From Sphingorhabdus sp. (lineage in GTDB: Bacteria; Pseudomonadota; Alphaproteobacteria; Sphingomonadales; Sphingomonadaceae), in assembly GCA_028279555.1 (NCBI GenBank), contig JANQNO010000008.1, positions 1 through 64,000 of the forward strand: 64,000 nucleotides of DNA, in the 5' to 3' direction. Under the pieces are notes generated by a model. It had not been told where the DNA came from and did no database searches. It saw only the letters and a list, made by a program, of their open reading frames with translations. Positions 18,751 to 30,775 of this stretch are shown one piece after another (the stretch's first letter is position 1; each line of letters begins with the position of its first letter). The position numbers were made by a program, and so were the translations under genes.

Positions 18751-19771
18751 CGGTTGCCCCCTCTTTCTCGAGCAATTTCTCCTTGATCTCCGTTCCATAG
18801 GCGTAGCCACCCATGCTGCCATCGCTACGCACCACGCGGTGGCAGGGAATGAGCACGGCCACATTGTTGGCACCATTGGCGCTACCGGCTGCACGAACGG
18901 CCTTGGGCCTGCCGACCGCGGCGGCAATCTCCGCATAGCTGCGCGTTTCGCCTGGCGGAATGCGCCTCAGCTCCTGCCACACAGCCTCCTGAAAAGCCGT
19001 CCCCGCAACATCAAGGGGCAGATCGGGCATGCTGGAGGGGTTTTCCACTGCATCCACCGCGCCTTTGACGAGATTGTCGAGCGCCGCCCCGCCGGCTTCT
19101 ATCCGCGCATTGGGAAAGCGTTTTTCAAGGTCTTTTTGATCCTCATTGAAGGAAAGCCGGCAAATGCCTTTCCCGGTCGCGGCGACCAGCATGCTGCCGA
19201 GCGATGTATCCACGATGGCGTATCGGATCGTTATGCCCGAACCGCCCTTTTTCCAGGCACTTGGTGTCATCCCCAGCCTCCCATTCGTTTCTGCGTAAAA
19301 GCGGCTCGGCGCAGCGTAGCCGGCGTCATAGATGGCATCGGTAATGCTACCATTTGCTGACAGAGCCTCCTCCGCCCGTCTGCTCCTCAAGCCGCGCACA
19401 TAGGCGGCCGGCGTAACGCCCACCAGCCGTTTGAAGAGCCTTTGAAAATGATGCGGCGCATAACCGACTGCTTCGGCCAGCGCGGCAAGCTTGGGCGGCT
19501 CGTCGCCGGCGAGCATATCAAGCGCCCGTGCGATGGCTTTTTCATCGCGCGCAACATCGTCAGGCAGACAGCGTTTGCAAGCGCGAAGCCCTGCCTTGCG
19601 CGCTGCTGCGCCATCGGCAAAGAAGCGAACATTCTTGCGCGCCGGATGCCGCGCGGCGCAGGAAGGGCGGCAATAGATGCCGGTCGAAAGAACGCCGGTG
19701 ACAAATTTGCCATCAAAGGCGCGATCGCGGCGCATCACGGCGCTCCATGCTGTTTCTGAATCAATCATCAT
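18734..19771 (-). CDS. ada: Bifunctional Ada: methyl-phosphotriester sensor/activator and O6-alkylguanine-DNA alkyltransferase
   Basis: This 345-aa protein has the full Ada architecture. The N-terminal zinc/methyl-acceptor domain has Cys34, Cys38, Cys65 and Cys68. An AraC-type helix-turn-helix lies around 85-170 (LAEAVGYAPHHFQRLFKR). The C-terminal alkyltransferase has the PCHRV active site (Cys310). Methylation of the first cysteine normally turns Ada into its own activator. Two adjacent ATGs (19771 and 19768) could serve as start. The PEP-mutase-like gene follows with an overlap. Confidence 0.96.
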   Translation of the reverse strand: MMIDSETAWSAVMRRDRAFDGKFVTGVLSTGIYCRPSCAARHPARKNVRFFADGAAARKAGLRACKRCLPDDVARDEKAIARALDMLAGDEPPKLAALAEAVGYAPHHFQRLFKRLVGVTPAAYVRGLRSRRAEEALSANGSITDAIYDAGYAAPSRFYAETNGRLGMTPSAWKKGGSGITIRYAIVDTSLGSMLVAATGKGICRLSFNEDQKDLEKRFPNARIEAGGAALDNLVKGAVDAVENPSSMPDLPLDVAGTAFQEAVWQELRRIPPGETRSYAEIAAAVGRPKAVRAAGSANGANNVAVLIPCHRVVRSDGSMGGYAYGTEIKEKLLEKEGATDVRQG

Positions 19772-19784
19772 GGCGACCGCTTTA

Positions 19785-19823
19785 TAGCAGCTAAAGCAGC
19801 TATGCTTCCCGAAAGTTGCTTTC
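19785..19823 (-). promoter_or_regulatory. Repeats in the ada promoter region
   Basis: Immediately upstream of ada lie two direct copies of AGCAGCTA (19786-19793 and 19795-19802) and an inverted repeat GAAAG-TTG-CTTTC (19811-19823). An AAAGCG sequence like part of the E. coli Ada box is found right before the start codon. These are candidate Ada or promoter elements; no experimental consensus for this lineage is available to me. Confidence 0.3.
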
Positions 19824-19876
19824 AAAATGAAACAGCGCACCCCTGGGTTCGAAAAGCGGAGTCGAGCTTCCTGGCT

Positions 19877-20572
19877 TCATTCTGAACCCTGAACATTTTC
19901 AACTACTTCTATGCTTTCTGCCAACAGCTTGGACTTCAGCATCAAAGAACCAATCCCTTCCGGGGAAAGATCGTCGCCAAAATGATAGATGAAAATGACC
20001 CGGTCCGCTATCGAAGTGAGGCAGGCCCCCATTGCAATCGCATAGGTTTCCGGGACTTGAGTGTATTTTGCAATTCCACCCAGATAGCCGCAAACATCGT
20101 CCCGGCCATATGGCTCGATGCTCGTATCCAGCCGAAGTTTCTGGTTGGCAACCTCCGAGAACCCCTTCTCCACTTCCCGCTCCACTTCGCCGCTTTCCAG
20201 ATATTTTTTGAATTCTGGATTTTCGAATGCCTGCCCCAGACCGTCGAGAAACGCCTTTCGGTTCACACGCACGGTAAGTGCCTGTTTCGGAGACTTGATA
20301 ATGAGGTAGTTCATTATCGGCTTATCGTCTCGCTGCTCGCTGCAGCTGAGAAGTGAATAATGCGTAATATTCTGCGTATCTGCGGCTGCAACCAACTGGT
20401 CAAGATCGATATTCTTTCCGCTTGGCGGGCAAAGCCCCTCTTGAGGCGGAACTTTGAATTCAGCGCCCGACAACCGAAAGCTGTCTTCCGCTATCGTTGC
20501 CTCAGTGCTTTCACTGTTGGTCGATGGCGTTACGATGCCCATCAAAATCGCGGCGGTTAGCTGCAGATACAT
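19877..20572 (-). CDS. Hypothetical exported protein with four cysteines
   Basis: This 231-aa protein has a probable signal peptide (MYLQLTAAILMGIV..., residues 1-20) and four cysteines in the mature part (in GLCPP, LLSCSE, DDVCGYL and MGACLTS), which could form two disulfides. I recognise no family. It lies 6 bp downstream of the dienelactone hydrolase gene on the same strand, so the two are probably co-transcribed. Codon usage resembles the neighbours. Confidence 0.65.
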   Translation of the reverse strand: MYLQLTAAILMGIVTPSTNSESTEATIAEDSFRLSGAEFKVPPQEGLCPPSGKNIDLDQLVAAADTQNITHYSLLSCSEQRDDKPIMNYLIIKSPKQALTVRVNRKAFLDGLGQAFENPEFKKYLESGEVEREVEKGFSEVANQKLRLDTSIEPYGRDDVCGYLGGIAKYTQVPETYAIAMGACLTSIADRVIFIYHFGDDLSPEGIGSLMLKSKLLAESIEVVENVQGSE

Positions 20573-20578
20573 CCGAAT

Positions 20579-21259
20579 TTACCCTCCAACTACTTTAAAC
20601 AACCCCAACGTCCGCTCCCGCGCCAGATCAGCGCTTTCGGGATGATAGTCCTTGCGGCGGTCGCTATTGAAACCATGTCCAGCCTCATAGACGAAAATCT
20701 GCGCGGTTGGATGCTCGCGGGCAACAAGCTCTTCGACCCCTTCCATCGGGATACCCATGTCATAACGGCCGAAATGGCAAATCGCCGCGCATTTGGGTGC
20801 CGGATCAATAAACTCAGTCGGCACCAGGCTGCCATAATAGGAGGAAACCGCAGCGAGATCATCGGATAGCTGCGCGCAGCGCCAGCTGACCGAACCACCA
20901 TAGCAATAGCCGACAGCGAAAACTGGCCCGCCCTTTTCCTTCAGCCAGCCTATGCAGGTCAGCGCGTCCTTCAACGACTGCTCGAAGGGATGGAGCTTGC
21001 GCGCCAGCTCGATCGCGCGTTCATACTCCGCATTCGCGTAGCCGCTTTCGAAATCCGGATGCTCGCGGTCATAAAGCTGCGGCGAGAGCACTTCATATCC
21101 GTCCGAAGCATACTCATCGCACAGCTCGCGGATATGATCGGTAACGCCGAATATCTCCTGGATCAGGACCAGCCCGCCCTTTCGCTCTTGAGAAGGCTCG
21201 GCATGATAGACACCGATTTCGGCCCCGTCGGACATTTCGATTCTGATGGTCTCTCCCAT
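20579..21259 (-). CDS. Dienelactone hydrolase family protein
   Basis: This alpha/beta-hydrolase (226 aa) of the dienelactone hydrolase family has a Cys nucleophile in GYCYGG (about residue 118), an Asp in YDMGIP and a His in EAGHGF. The dienelactone-hydrolase Glu is present in QEIFGV. The family hydrolyses 4-carboxymethylenebut-2-en-4-olide, but many genomic members have unknown substrates; no chlorocatechol genes are nearby. The ATG at 21259 (MGETIRIEM) is preferred over a start 25 codons upstream that would reach into the atp promoter region. Confidence 0.88.
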   Translation of the reverse strand: MGETIRIEMSDGAEIGVYHAEPSQERKGGLVLIQEIFGVTDHIRELCDEYASDGYEVLSPQLYDREHPDFESGYANAEYERAIELARKLHPFEQSLKDALTCIGWLKEKGGPVFAVGYCYGGSVSWRCAQLSDDLAAVSSYYGSLVPTEFIDPAPKCAAICHFGRYDMGIPMEGVEELVAREHPTAQIFVYEAGHGFNSDRRKDYHPESADLARERTLGLFKVVGG

Positions 21260-21322
21260 ACACCCCGTTCTAATCCAGACGGAAGCGAAGGCAAGCTGTG
21301 CAATTATCCCTTTGGCTATCTT

Positions 21323-21343
21323 GCATCGCAGCACAAGCGATGC
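21323..21343. promoter_or_regulatory. Inverted repeat upstream of the F1 ATPase operon
   Basis: A perfect 7-bp inverted repeat, GCATCGC-N7-GCGATGC, lies 86-106 nt upstream of atpH, in the 169-bp gap between the divergent dienelactone hydrolase and atpH. It may be an operator or a leader hairpin; no match to a known regulator is claimed. Confidence 0.3.
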
Positions 21344-21428
21344 TAGGCGCGCGGCGACCGAATGAAAGAGGCCCTTCCGGCCACTTTCTTCAACCGATAA
21401 TTCCAGTCTGATTTAAGGACCTTCGCGC

Positions 21429-23521
<2,093 letters not shown>

Positions 23522-23544
23522 ATAGAACAAGGAGAATTCATACC

Positions 23545-23615
23545 GTAGCCCTGAGCTTGTCGAAGGGCGCTTCTCGATACTGAAGAACGTGCTTCGACAG
23601 GCTCAGCACTAACGG
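23545..23615. repeat. Intergenic hairpin repeat (GAGCYTGTCGAAG family), copy 2, inside the atp operon
   Basis: The arms CTGAGCTTGTCGAAG (23551-23565) and CTTCGACAGGCTCAG (23592-23606) pair over 15 bp with one G-U wobble in RNA; the loop is 26 nt. The outer sequences ACCGTAGCC and CACTAACGGT extend the pairing imperfectly. The element sits between atpA and atpG, so it would fold in the operon mRNA. An orphan GGAG (23531-23534) lies before it, while atpG has its own GAGGAA after it. Confidence 0.85.
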
Positions 23616-23648
23616 TTTTGGGATTGGCACGGTACAACGAGGAACCAG

Positions 23649-24518
23649 ATGGCTAGTTTGAAAGAACTCAAAGGCAGGATCGACTCGGTCAAATCGACCC
23701 AGAAGATCACCAAGGCCAAGCAGATGGTTGCCGCAGCGAAGCTGCGCAAGGCGCAGGCGGCGGCCGAAGCTGCGCGTCCCTATGCAGAGCGGCTGGCTGG
23801 CGTCGTGGCCTCGCTATCAGGCAAGGTATCGGGCGACGGCGCACCCAAATTACTGGCCGGCTCCGGTTCGGACAAGCGCCACCTGCTGGTCGTCGTCAAC
23901 ACCGACAAGGGGCTTTGCGGCGGCCTCAATTCGAATATCGTGAAGGAAGCCAAAGCGCAGGCGCAAGAACTGGCCGAGGAAGGCAAGGAGGTTATGTTCT
24001 ACCTTGTCGGCAAAAAGGGCAAGGCGCCGCTGGAACGCGAATATGCCAGCCGGATCGTCAAGCATTTTGACACCAGCGTAGTGCGCAACCCCGGCTTTGC
24101 CGAAGCCGAAGGAGCAGCCGAGGAATTGCTGGCGATGTTCGAGGAAGACAAGTTCGACGTCGCGCATCTGATCTATCCGGTGTTCAAATCGGCGCTGGCG
24201 CAGGATCCGGTGACGCAGCAGATTATCCCGGCACCGCCGCCTGACACTGCTGACGATACAGGCGCAGCCGTCGAATATGAGCCGGGCGAAGAAGAAATCC
24301 TCGAGCAGCTATTGCCGCGCTATATCAAGACGCAGCTGTTCGGCTCGCTGCTCGAGCGCGAAGCATCCGAACAGGGCGCATCGATGACCGCAATGGATAA
24401 TGCGACGCGCAATGCCGGCGACATGATCAACCGCCTCACCATCCAGTATAACCGCAGCCGCCAGGCCGCGATCACCACCGAACTCGTCGAAATCATCTCG
24501 GGCGCTGAAGCGCTCTAA
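23649..24518 (+). CDS. atpG: F1 ATP synthase subunit gamma
   Basis: The 289-aa central rotor shaft has the N-terminal coiled coil ([24 protein letters not shown] in outline) and the conserved C-terminal helix ending [25 protein letters not shown] precedes the ATG by 4 nt. It follows atpA after a 127-bp gap holding the hairpin repeat, unusually long for this operon. An internal acidic insert (about 198-218, [20 protein letters not shown]) is present, as in other alphaproteobacteria. Confidence 0.97.
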   Translation: MASLKELKGRIDSVKSTQKITKAKQMVAAAKLRKAQAAAEAARPYAERLAGVVASLSGKVSGDGAPKLLAGSGSDKRHLLVVVNTDKGLCGGLNSNIVKEAKAQAQELAEEGKEVMFYLVGKKGKAPLEREYASRIVKHFDTSVVRNPGFAEAEGAAEELLAMFEEDKFDVAHLIYPVFKSALAQDPVTQQIIPAPPPDTADDTGAAVEYEPGEEEILEQLLPRYIKTQLFGSLLEREASEQGASMTAMDNATRNAGDMINRLTIQYNRSRQAAITTELVEIISGAEAL

Positions 24519-26021
<1,503 letters not shown>

Positions 26022-26198
26022 ATGGCCGAGCTCAGCCTGGATGACTGCGTCAATGAAATCTGCCCCTGGTCGGGCGAGGCGGTATCAGCAGATTCGCTGA
26101 CCCTGTATAAGGGAGCCGTGGTTGGTTTCTGCAATCCGGGCTGCCGCGACAAATTCGAAAAAGCCGCTTCGGCTTTTGATGAAGTAATTCAGGACTGA
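26022..26198 (+). CDS. Small four-cysteine protein (YHS/TRASH-like) between atpD and atpC
   Basis: This 58-codon ORF starts directly after the atpD stop (TAA then ATG) and ends 5 nt before the atpC ATG. The protein begins [20 protein letters not shown] and continues with [16 protein letters not shown]. The cysteines are at 9, 14, 37 and 41. CPxSG followed by [12 protein letters not shown] closely resembles metal-binding YHS/TRASH-type zinc ribbons, where the pattern is CPV.G..V......G..YGFC...C...F. The function is unknown. The tight fit in the operon and its codon usage argue that it is a real, co-translated gene. It would be missed by a length filter. Confidence 0.75.
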   Translation: MAELSLDDCVNEICPWSGEAVSADSLTLYKGAVVGFCNPGCRDKFEKAASAFDEVIQD

Positions 26199-26203
26199 TT
26201 GCT

Positions 26204-26458
26204 ATGGCACTGAAATTCGAGATCGTAACGCCGGAGAAGCTGGTTCGCAGCGATGAAGCCTATATGGTCGTTGTGCCGGGTGCCGAAGGTGATTTTGGCG
26301 TCCTGGAAGGTCACGCACCGCTGATGAGCACGCTGCGCGATGGTACAATTTCGGTCTATGCCAGCGACGGCGCGACGCCAGAAACGCTGACCATCGAAGG
26401 CGGCTTTGCCGAGGTTAGCGAGACTGGCCTTACCATTTTGGCAGAAGCCATTGGCTAA
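26204..26458 (+). CDS. atpC: F1 ATP synthase subunit epsilon (short form)
   Basis: This 84-aa epsilon subunit comprises only the N-terminal beta-sandwich ([40 protein letters not shown]). The C-terminal helical domain that inhibits ATP hydrolysis in E. coli is missing. In alphaproteobacteria inhibition is carried out by the separate zeta subunit (DUF1476), which is not in this window. It is the last gene of the operon; no strong terminator is visible before the convergent O-antigen ligase gene. Confidence 0.95.
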   Translation: MALKFEIVTPEKLVRSDEAYMVVVPGAEGDFGVLEGHAPLMSTLRDGTISVYASDGATPETLTIEGGFAEVSETGLTILAEAIG

Positions 26459-26480
26459 GCCGAAATTGGCATTGCTGTCC

Positions 26481-27794
26481 TCATCGTGAGTTTATTTGAC
26501 GTCCATCTTCTTTCGAAGCAAGGATCAGCGCCATCATCGCAAAGATGAGCATGATAAAGCGCGGATAGTGCAGCATGCCTTCAAGCATGCTCATCACCAG
26601 CAAGGCATAAAGACAGGCCAGTAGCGGCCAGAGCTCAGGCGATCGCGAAGCGACTTTCCGGTGAGCAGCGATGACTGCGCGGCCCAGCAGCCATATCGCG
26701 CCTGCCGCGCCGACAATGCCCCAGCTGATCAGGAATTGCAGCACCGCATTATGCGGCTGCGTATGCGGCCAGCCAGCATATACCTCCCAGAAGGTGGAAC
26801 CCGACCCCCAACCCAGCAGCGGCGACTGTGTCCAGCTCGCATAGGTTGCCTTCCACAATTCGATACGGCCCGAGGCGATCCCGCTTGAATTTTCGACCTC
26901 ACCCAAAGGGAAGAGCATGAAGGCAGGGTTGTTGTATGGAATGAGCAAAAAAGCCAGAATTGCAGCCCCGCCGGTTAGCAGGGAAAGCCTGCCGAACATA
27001 GCGAGGCTCAGCATTTTTTTGCGCGAGACGATCATGATGAGCGTTGCAAGAATAATTGCCAGAATAGCGGCCCGCGTTCCAGACCAGATCGTCATGCCGG
27101 CAGCGGCGAAGTAAAAGCCATCCATCCAGGATAGCCGCGCCTTGTCGCCGCGCTGCACGATAATTGCGACGAAGACCATTGCGACCGCTCCGGTCCATGA
27201 ACCAAAATGCCGGACATTGATAAATCCAGGTAAGGCCGCCATCCATTCAATGGTTCCGCCAGGAACCGAAGAAGCCGGCACTGGAAACAGAAAACGCCAA
27301 GCCGTGAAAAAGGCGAGCGGCAGTAAACCGAAGCCCAGACATTTCAGAAAAAATCTCCGTTCTTCATCTTTAGCATTTGAAAATATGAAATAGATTGAAA
27401 AAGCAAAGAGCAAATGCACGATGGTCGCTATCGAGATGACAAGCGATTGCGCGGGCTGCTGGGAAAAGAGGATACTGCTTGCAAAAACCCCGGTAATGAG
27501 CAGGATCGCAGCGACCTTGATGTCTTTGGGCTGCGAGCGAATAAGCGCGGTGAGGTCCATCCCGCGGTGCATTGCCAATCGCAAGAAAAGCAATTCGCAC
27601 AGAAGAAAGGGAGCCTCCATAAGCCTGGTCCATTCGACCCAAGGCACCGGCATTTTGTGATAGTAAGTCGGGTAAACAAGCCCGGATATGATCGGCATCA
27701 CGATCCCGATCATGATACCGGCAAACATCGCATCGGACATTTTTGCCGGCATTGGCGCTGTCTTCCCGCGCCACTGCTGTTTGGCCGTCTCCAT
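26481..27794 (-). CDS. O-antigen ligase family membrane protein
   Basis: This 437-aa protein has about 11-12 predicted TM helices and the Wzy/WaaL-type periplasmic loop. That loop contains SPLLGWGSGSTFWEVY and PHTQPHNAVLQFLISWGIVG (about residues 320-365), the usual family signature. Such enzymes either ligate polysaccharide to lipid A-core or polymerise repeat units, and sequence does not separate the two. It could serve the XrtA EPS system encoded 9 kb away, but this is inference. The local base composition is a little more AT-rich than the neighbours. Confidence 0.8.
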   Translation of the reverse strand: METAKQQWRGKTAPMPAKMSDAMFAGIMIGIVMPIISGLVYPTYYHKMPVPWVEWTRLMEAPFLLCELLFLRLAMHRGMDLTALIRSQPKDIKVAAILLITGVFASSILFSQQPAQSLVISIATIVHLLFAFSIYFIFSNAKDEERRFFLKCLGFGLLPLAFFTAWRFLFPVPASSVPGGTIEWMAALPGFINVRHFGSWTGAVAMVFVAIIVQRGDKARLSWMDGFYFAAAGMTIWSGTRAAILAIILATLIMIVSRKKMLSLAMFGRLSLLTGGAAILAFLLIPYNNPAFMLFPLGEVENSSGIASGRIELWKATYASWTQSPLLGWGSGSTFWEVYAGWPHTQPHNAVLQFLISWGIVGAAGAIWLLGRAVIAAHRKVASRSPELWPLLACLYALLVMSMLEGMLHYPRFIMLIFAMMALILASKEDGRQINSR

Positions 27795-27853
27795 CTGGCG
27801 GTCGATAGAAAGTTATGGTTTAGAAAATCTAAATGTCCGTCTTTTTGGGGCCG

Positions 27854-28747
27854 CTATTGTGCCCTATTCCTGGCCTGCCGGTAGCGCCATAGATAAAGGC
27901 CTGCCCCGATGATGATCGCCGCACCTAGCAGTGACAAAAGATCCGGCCAGTCGCCGAACCAGGCCATTCCGATGAGCAAGGCCACTATGATCTGGACATA
28001 GACGGTCGGCGCAATTTCCGCTGCCGACGCCCGGGTTGTGCCCAGATAAACAAGCCAGTGGCTGGCGCTTGCCGTGACCGCGACGAGCGCGCATTTCCAT
28101 ATGACAGCCCAATCCGGCGCGGCGATGCGCAGCGGTTCGAACCCGCTCAGATGGCCAGCAATAGTTCCTGCTATCAGGAAGGGCACGGCAAATGCCGCAA
28201 TCCAGAATTGCATCTGAAGCGCCGACCCAGCGCCGGCCACCCGTCTGTTGCCAATCATTACAAAGGCCATTCCAACCGCCGCAACGACCGGTAACAGCGC
28301 TGGCCAGCCCAATGCGAGAAAATTGGGCCGCAGAACCAGGAGAACACCCGTAAAGGCAATGATCGTTACGATCCAGGTCACTCTGCCCGCACGCTCGCCC
28401 AGAAGCCAGGCCGAGAGCAAGGCTGTAATCATCGGGTTGGTAAATTGAATCGCCGTCGCATCGGCCAGCGACATGAGAAAAATCGAGGAGAAAAAGGCCA
28501 TTGTGGCAATGGCAACTGCAAAGCCTCGCAAAAGTTGAATTTTGGGCATCGGCATGCGAAATCCTTCTTTGCCCTCGATGCAAAAAAGCAGCATACCCAA
28601 ACCGGCTGCACCCAGGCAGTAGCGAAGCGCCGCAACCGCAGTTCCCGGCCACATCCCGGCGATCGATTTGATGATGGCATCGCCAACCGACAGAAATGCA
28701 AATCCGGCAAGCGCAATCGCCATGCCCTGGCGAACATTATTCTTCAT
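27854..28747 (-). CDS. DMT-superfamily transporter (EamA family)
   Basis: This roughly 297-aa inner-membrane protein has ten predicted TM helices in two EamA repeats (ALAGFAFLSVGDAIIKS near the N-terminus; a second repeat begins around 165). Drug/metabolite transporters usually export small metabolites; the substrate is unknown. Start MKNNVRQG at 28747 is preferred over an upstream frame extension of 38 codons. It is divergent from cpaF. Confidence 0.88.
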   Translation of the reverse strand: MKNNVRQGMAIALAGFAFLSVGDAIIKSIAGMWPGTAVAALRYCLGAAGLGMLLFCIEGKEGFRMPMPKIQLLRGFAVAIATMAFFSSIFLMSLADATAIQFTNPMITALLSAWLLGERAGRVTWIVTIIAFTGVLLVLRPNFLALGWPALLPVVAAVGMAFVMIGNRRVAGAGSALQMQFWIAAFAVPFLIAGTIAGHLSGFEPLRIAAPDWAVIWKCALVAVTASASHWLVYLGTTRASAAEIAPTVYVQIIVALLIGMAWFGDWPDLLSLLGAAIIIGAGLYLWRYRQARNRAQ

Positions 28748-28940
28748 CTCTGTCGCTTTGCCCCGTTCGCTACCTGACTGGCGGCATAAGGCAGCCTTCG
28801 ACAAAAACAAGCAAAATACGAAACCCCTGGAATTTCCCTTTTTGCTCCATCGCCCCGGCAAAAATTACCTTTTTGTTCACCATTTTCATTTAGCGACTTT
28901 CGAGTTGAGGGATTAACAGCAATATTGGAGCTAGTAGCCC

Positions 28941-30479
28941 GTGAGCGCATTTGGCAAAAAACCTGGAATTGGCGGCAACCGACCCGCTTTTGGCGTAGCG
29001 CGACCGATGAAGGGCGGAGATAGCGCCAAACAGGATGAAACCGAGAATAAGACGCCAACCGATTCAGATGAGCCGGAAGGCGGCGAGCAGTTTCCCTCGA
29101 TCGACTCGGTGGAATTACCAGGCGAAGCAATGGCACCGCCCGAGCAGCAGGACGCCATGTCAAAGCTGACCGAGCGTGCCTCTGCAGCGGCGACGGCCGA
29201 CGAAGGACCTCAAGGATTTGAGGCTTCGGTCCACAAAATCAAGGAACAGGTTCTCCCTCGCCTGCTCGAGCGCGTCGACCCCGAGGCCGCTGCTACGCTC
29301 AACAAGGATGAGCTTACCGAAGAATTTCGCCCGATTATCCTGGAAGTTCTTGCCGAGCTCAAACTGACCCTCAACCGCCGTGAGCAGTTCGCGCTCGAAA
29401 AAGTGCTGGTCGACGAGCTACTTGGCTTCGGCCCGCTCGAGGAACTGCTTTCCGACCCCGACATTTCGGACATCATGGTTAACGGTCCGCAGCAAACCTA
29501 TGTTGAAAAAAGCGGCAAGCTGCAAATCGCACCGATCCAGTTTCGCGATGAGGAGCATCTCTTCCAGATCGCCCAACGCATCGTGAACCAGGTCGGCCGC
29601 CGGGTCGACCAGACCACCCCGCTTGCCGACGCTCGCCTCAAGGACGGTTCGCGCGTCAACGTTATTGTGCCGCCGCTTTCGCTGCGCGGCACCGCCATCT
29701 CGATTCGTAAATTCTCCGAAAAGCCGATTACGCTGGATATGCTCAAGGGCTGGGGCTCGATGGACGAGAAAATGTGCACCGCGCTCAAGATCGCGGGCGC
29801 ATGCCGGATGAATATCGTTATTTCCGGCGGTACAGGCTCAGGTAAAACGACGATGCTGAATGCGCTGTCCAAGATGATCGATCCCGGCGAACGCGTGCTC
29901 ACCATCGAGGATGCCGCCGAACTTCGTCTACAGCAGCCGCACTGGCTGCCGCTTGAAACCCGCCCGCCAAACCTGGAAGGTGAAGGAGCGGTCACCATTG
30001 GTGACCTTGTGAAGAACGCGCTTCGTATGCGTCCCGATCGCATCATCCTCGGCGAGATTCGCGGTGCTGAATGTTTCGATCTTCTGGCCGCCATGAACAC
30101 GGGCCATGACGGTTCCATGTGTACGCTTCACGCCAACAATCCGCGGGAATGCCTCGGCCGCATGGAAAATATGATCATGATGGGCGACATCAAGATCCCG
30201 AAAGAGGCGATTTCACGCCAGATCGCGGAATCGGTCGACATGATCGTCCAAGTCAAGCGCCTTCGCGACGGTTCACGCCGGACAACACAGGTTACCGAAG
30301 TGATCGGTATGGAAGGCGACGTAATCGTCACCCAGGACCTGTTCAAGTTCGAATATCGCGACGAGGATGCCGACGGGAAGATTCACGGCGAATTCGTAAC
30401 CGGCGGCGTGCGTCCCTATACGCTTGAGAAAGCGCGTCAATTCGGATTTGACCAGCCTTTCCTGGAAGCCTGTCTCTAG
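28941..30479 (+). CDS. cpaF: CpaF-family secretion ATPase (Tad pilus-type), orphan
   Basis: The 512-aa hexameric ATPase of the VirB11/TadA type has a low-complexity N-terminus (about 1-90) followed by the N-terminal domain. Walker A is GGTGSGKTT (about 297-305), the Asp box is ERVLTIEDAAEL, and Walker B is DRIILGEIRGAE. A His box, GHDGSMCTLHANNPRE, is also present. The start is GTG at 28941 with GGAG about 11 nt upstream. In Tad loci cpaF is normally followed by tadB/tadC; here neither neighbour is Tad-related, so its partners must be elsewhere. Confidence 0.94.
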   Translation: MSAFGKKPGIGGNRPAFGVARPMKGGDSAKQDETENKTPTDSDEPEGGEQFPSIDSVELPGEAMAPPEQQDAMSKLTERASAAATADEGPQGFEASVHKIKEQVLPRLLERVDPEAAATLNKDELTEEFRPIILEVLAELKLTLNRREQFALEKVLVDELLGFGPLEELLSDPDISDIMVNGPQQTYVEKSGKLQIAPIQFRDEEHLFQIAQRIVNQVGRRVDQTTPLADARLKDGSRVNVIVPPLSLRGTAISIRKFSEKPITLDMLKGWGSMDEKMCTALKIAGACRMNIVISGGTGSGKTTMLNALSKMIDPGERVLTIEDAAELRLQQPHWLPLETRPPNLEGEGAVTIGDLVKNALRMRPDRIILGEIRGAECFDLLAAMNTGHDGSMCTLHANNPRECLGRMENMIMMGDIKIPKEAISRQIAESVDMIVQVKRLRDGSRRTTQVTEVIGMEGDVIVTQDLFKFEYRDEDADGKIHGEFVTGGVRPYTLEKARQFGFDQPFLEACL

Positions 30480-30491
30480 GCGACCCTAGAG
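30474..30491. terminator. Hairpin shared by two convergent stop codons
   Basis: CTCTAGG-CGAC-CCTAGAG is a perfect 7-bp stem with a 4-nt loop. It contains the TAG stop of cpaF (30477-30479) and the TAG stop of the convergent small membrane gene (30486-30488, read on the minus strand). Neither side has a convincing T-run, so a bidirectional stop or mRNA-protecting hairpin is only suggested. Confidence 0.4.
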
Positions 30492-30707
30492 GGCTTTACC
30501 CGACGCCAGCGCATAGATTACAAAGGAAAAGGCGGTTATCCCGGCGAGAACGGTGATCGTTGTCCAGGGCACATAGCCAACCTTTTCAAAATCGCTGCGC
30601 CGCGTGCGGCGTCGGTCGGCATAACCGGCAATGATCGCGACTATTCCGGCAATGGCTGCCACGACCCAATAGTAGTTTTCCTGCCAGAAAAAGACATCGA
30701 AATCCAT
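30486..30707 (-). CDS. Small two-helix membrane protein
   Basis: The 73-aa protein has two predicted TM helices (YYWVVAAIAGIVAIIAG and ITVLAGITAFSFVIYAL) separated by a basic cytoplasmic loop, DRRRTRRSDFEKVG. No function is recognised. Start MDFDVFFWQ at 30707 gives a compact protein; an ATG eight codons upstream at 30731 is possible. It overlaps the cpaF terminator hairpin and is divergent from a DMT transporter. Confidence 0.6.
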   Translation of the reverse strand: MDFDVFFWQENYYWVVAAIAGIVAIIAGYADRRRTRRSDFEKVGYVPWTTITVLAGITAFSFVIYALASGKAL

Positions 30708-30775
30708 GATGCCTGCGATGTGGTAACGCATTCTCCATTGGTCAAGCCGCGGCTTTTGCCCTAACCGCCCCGCCC

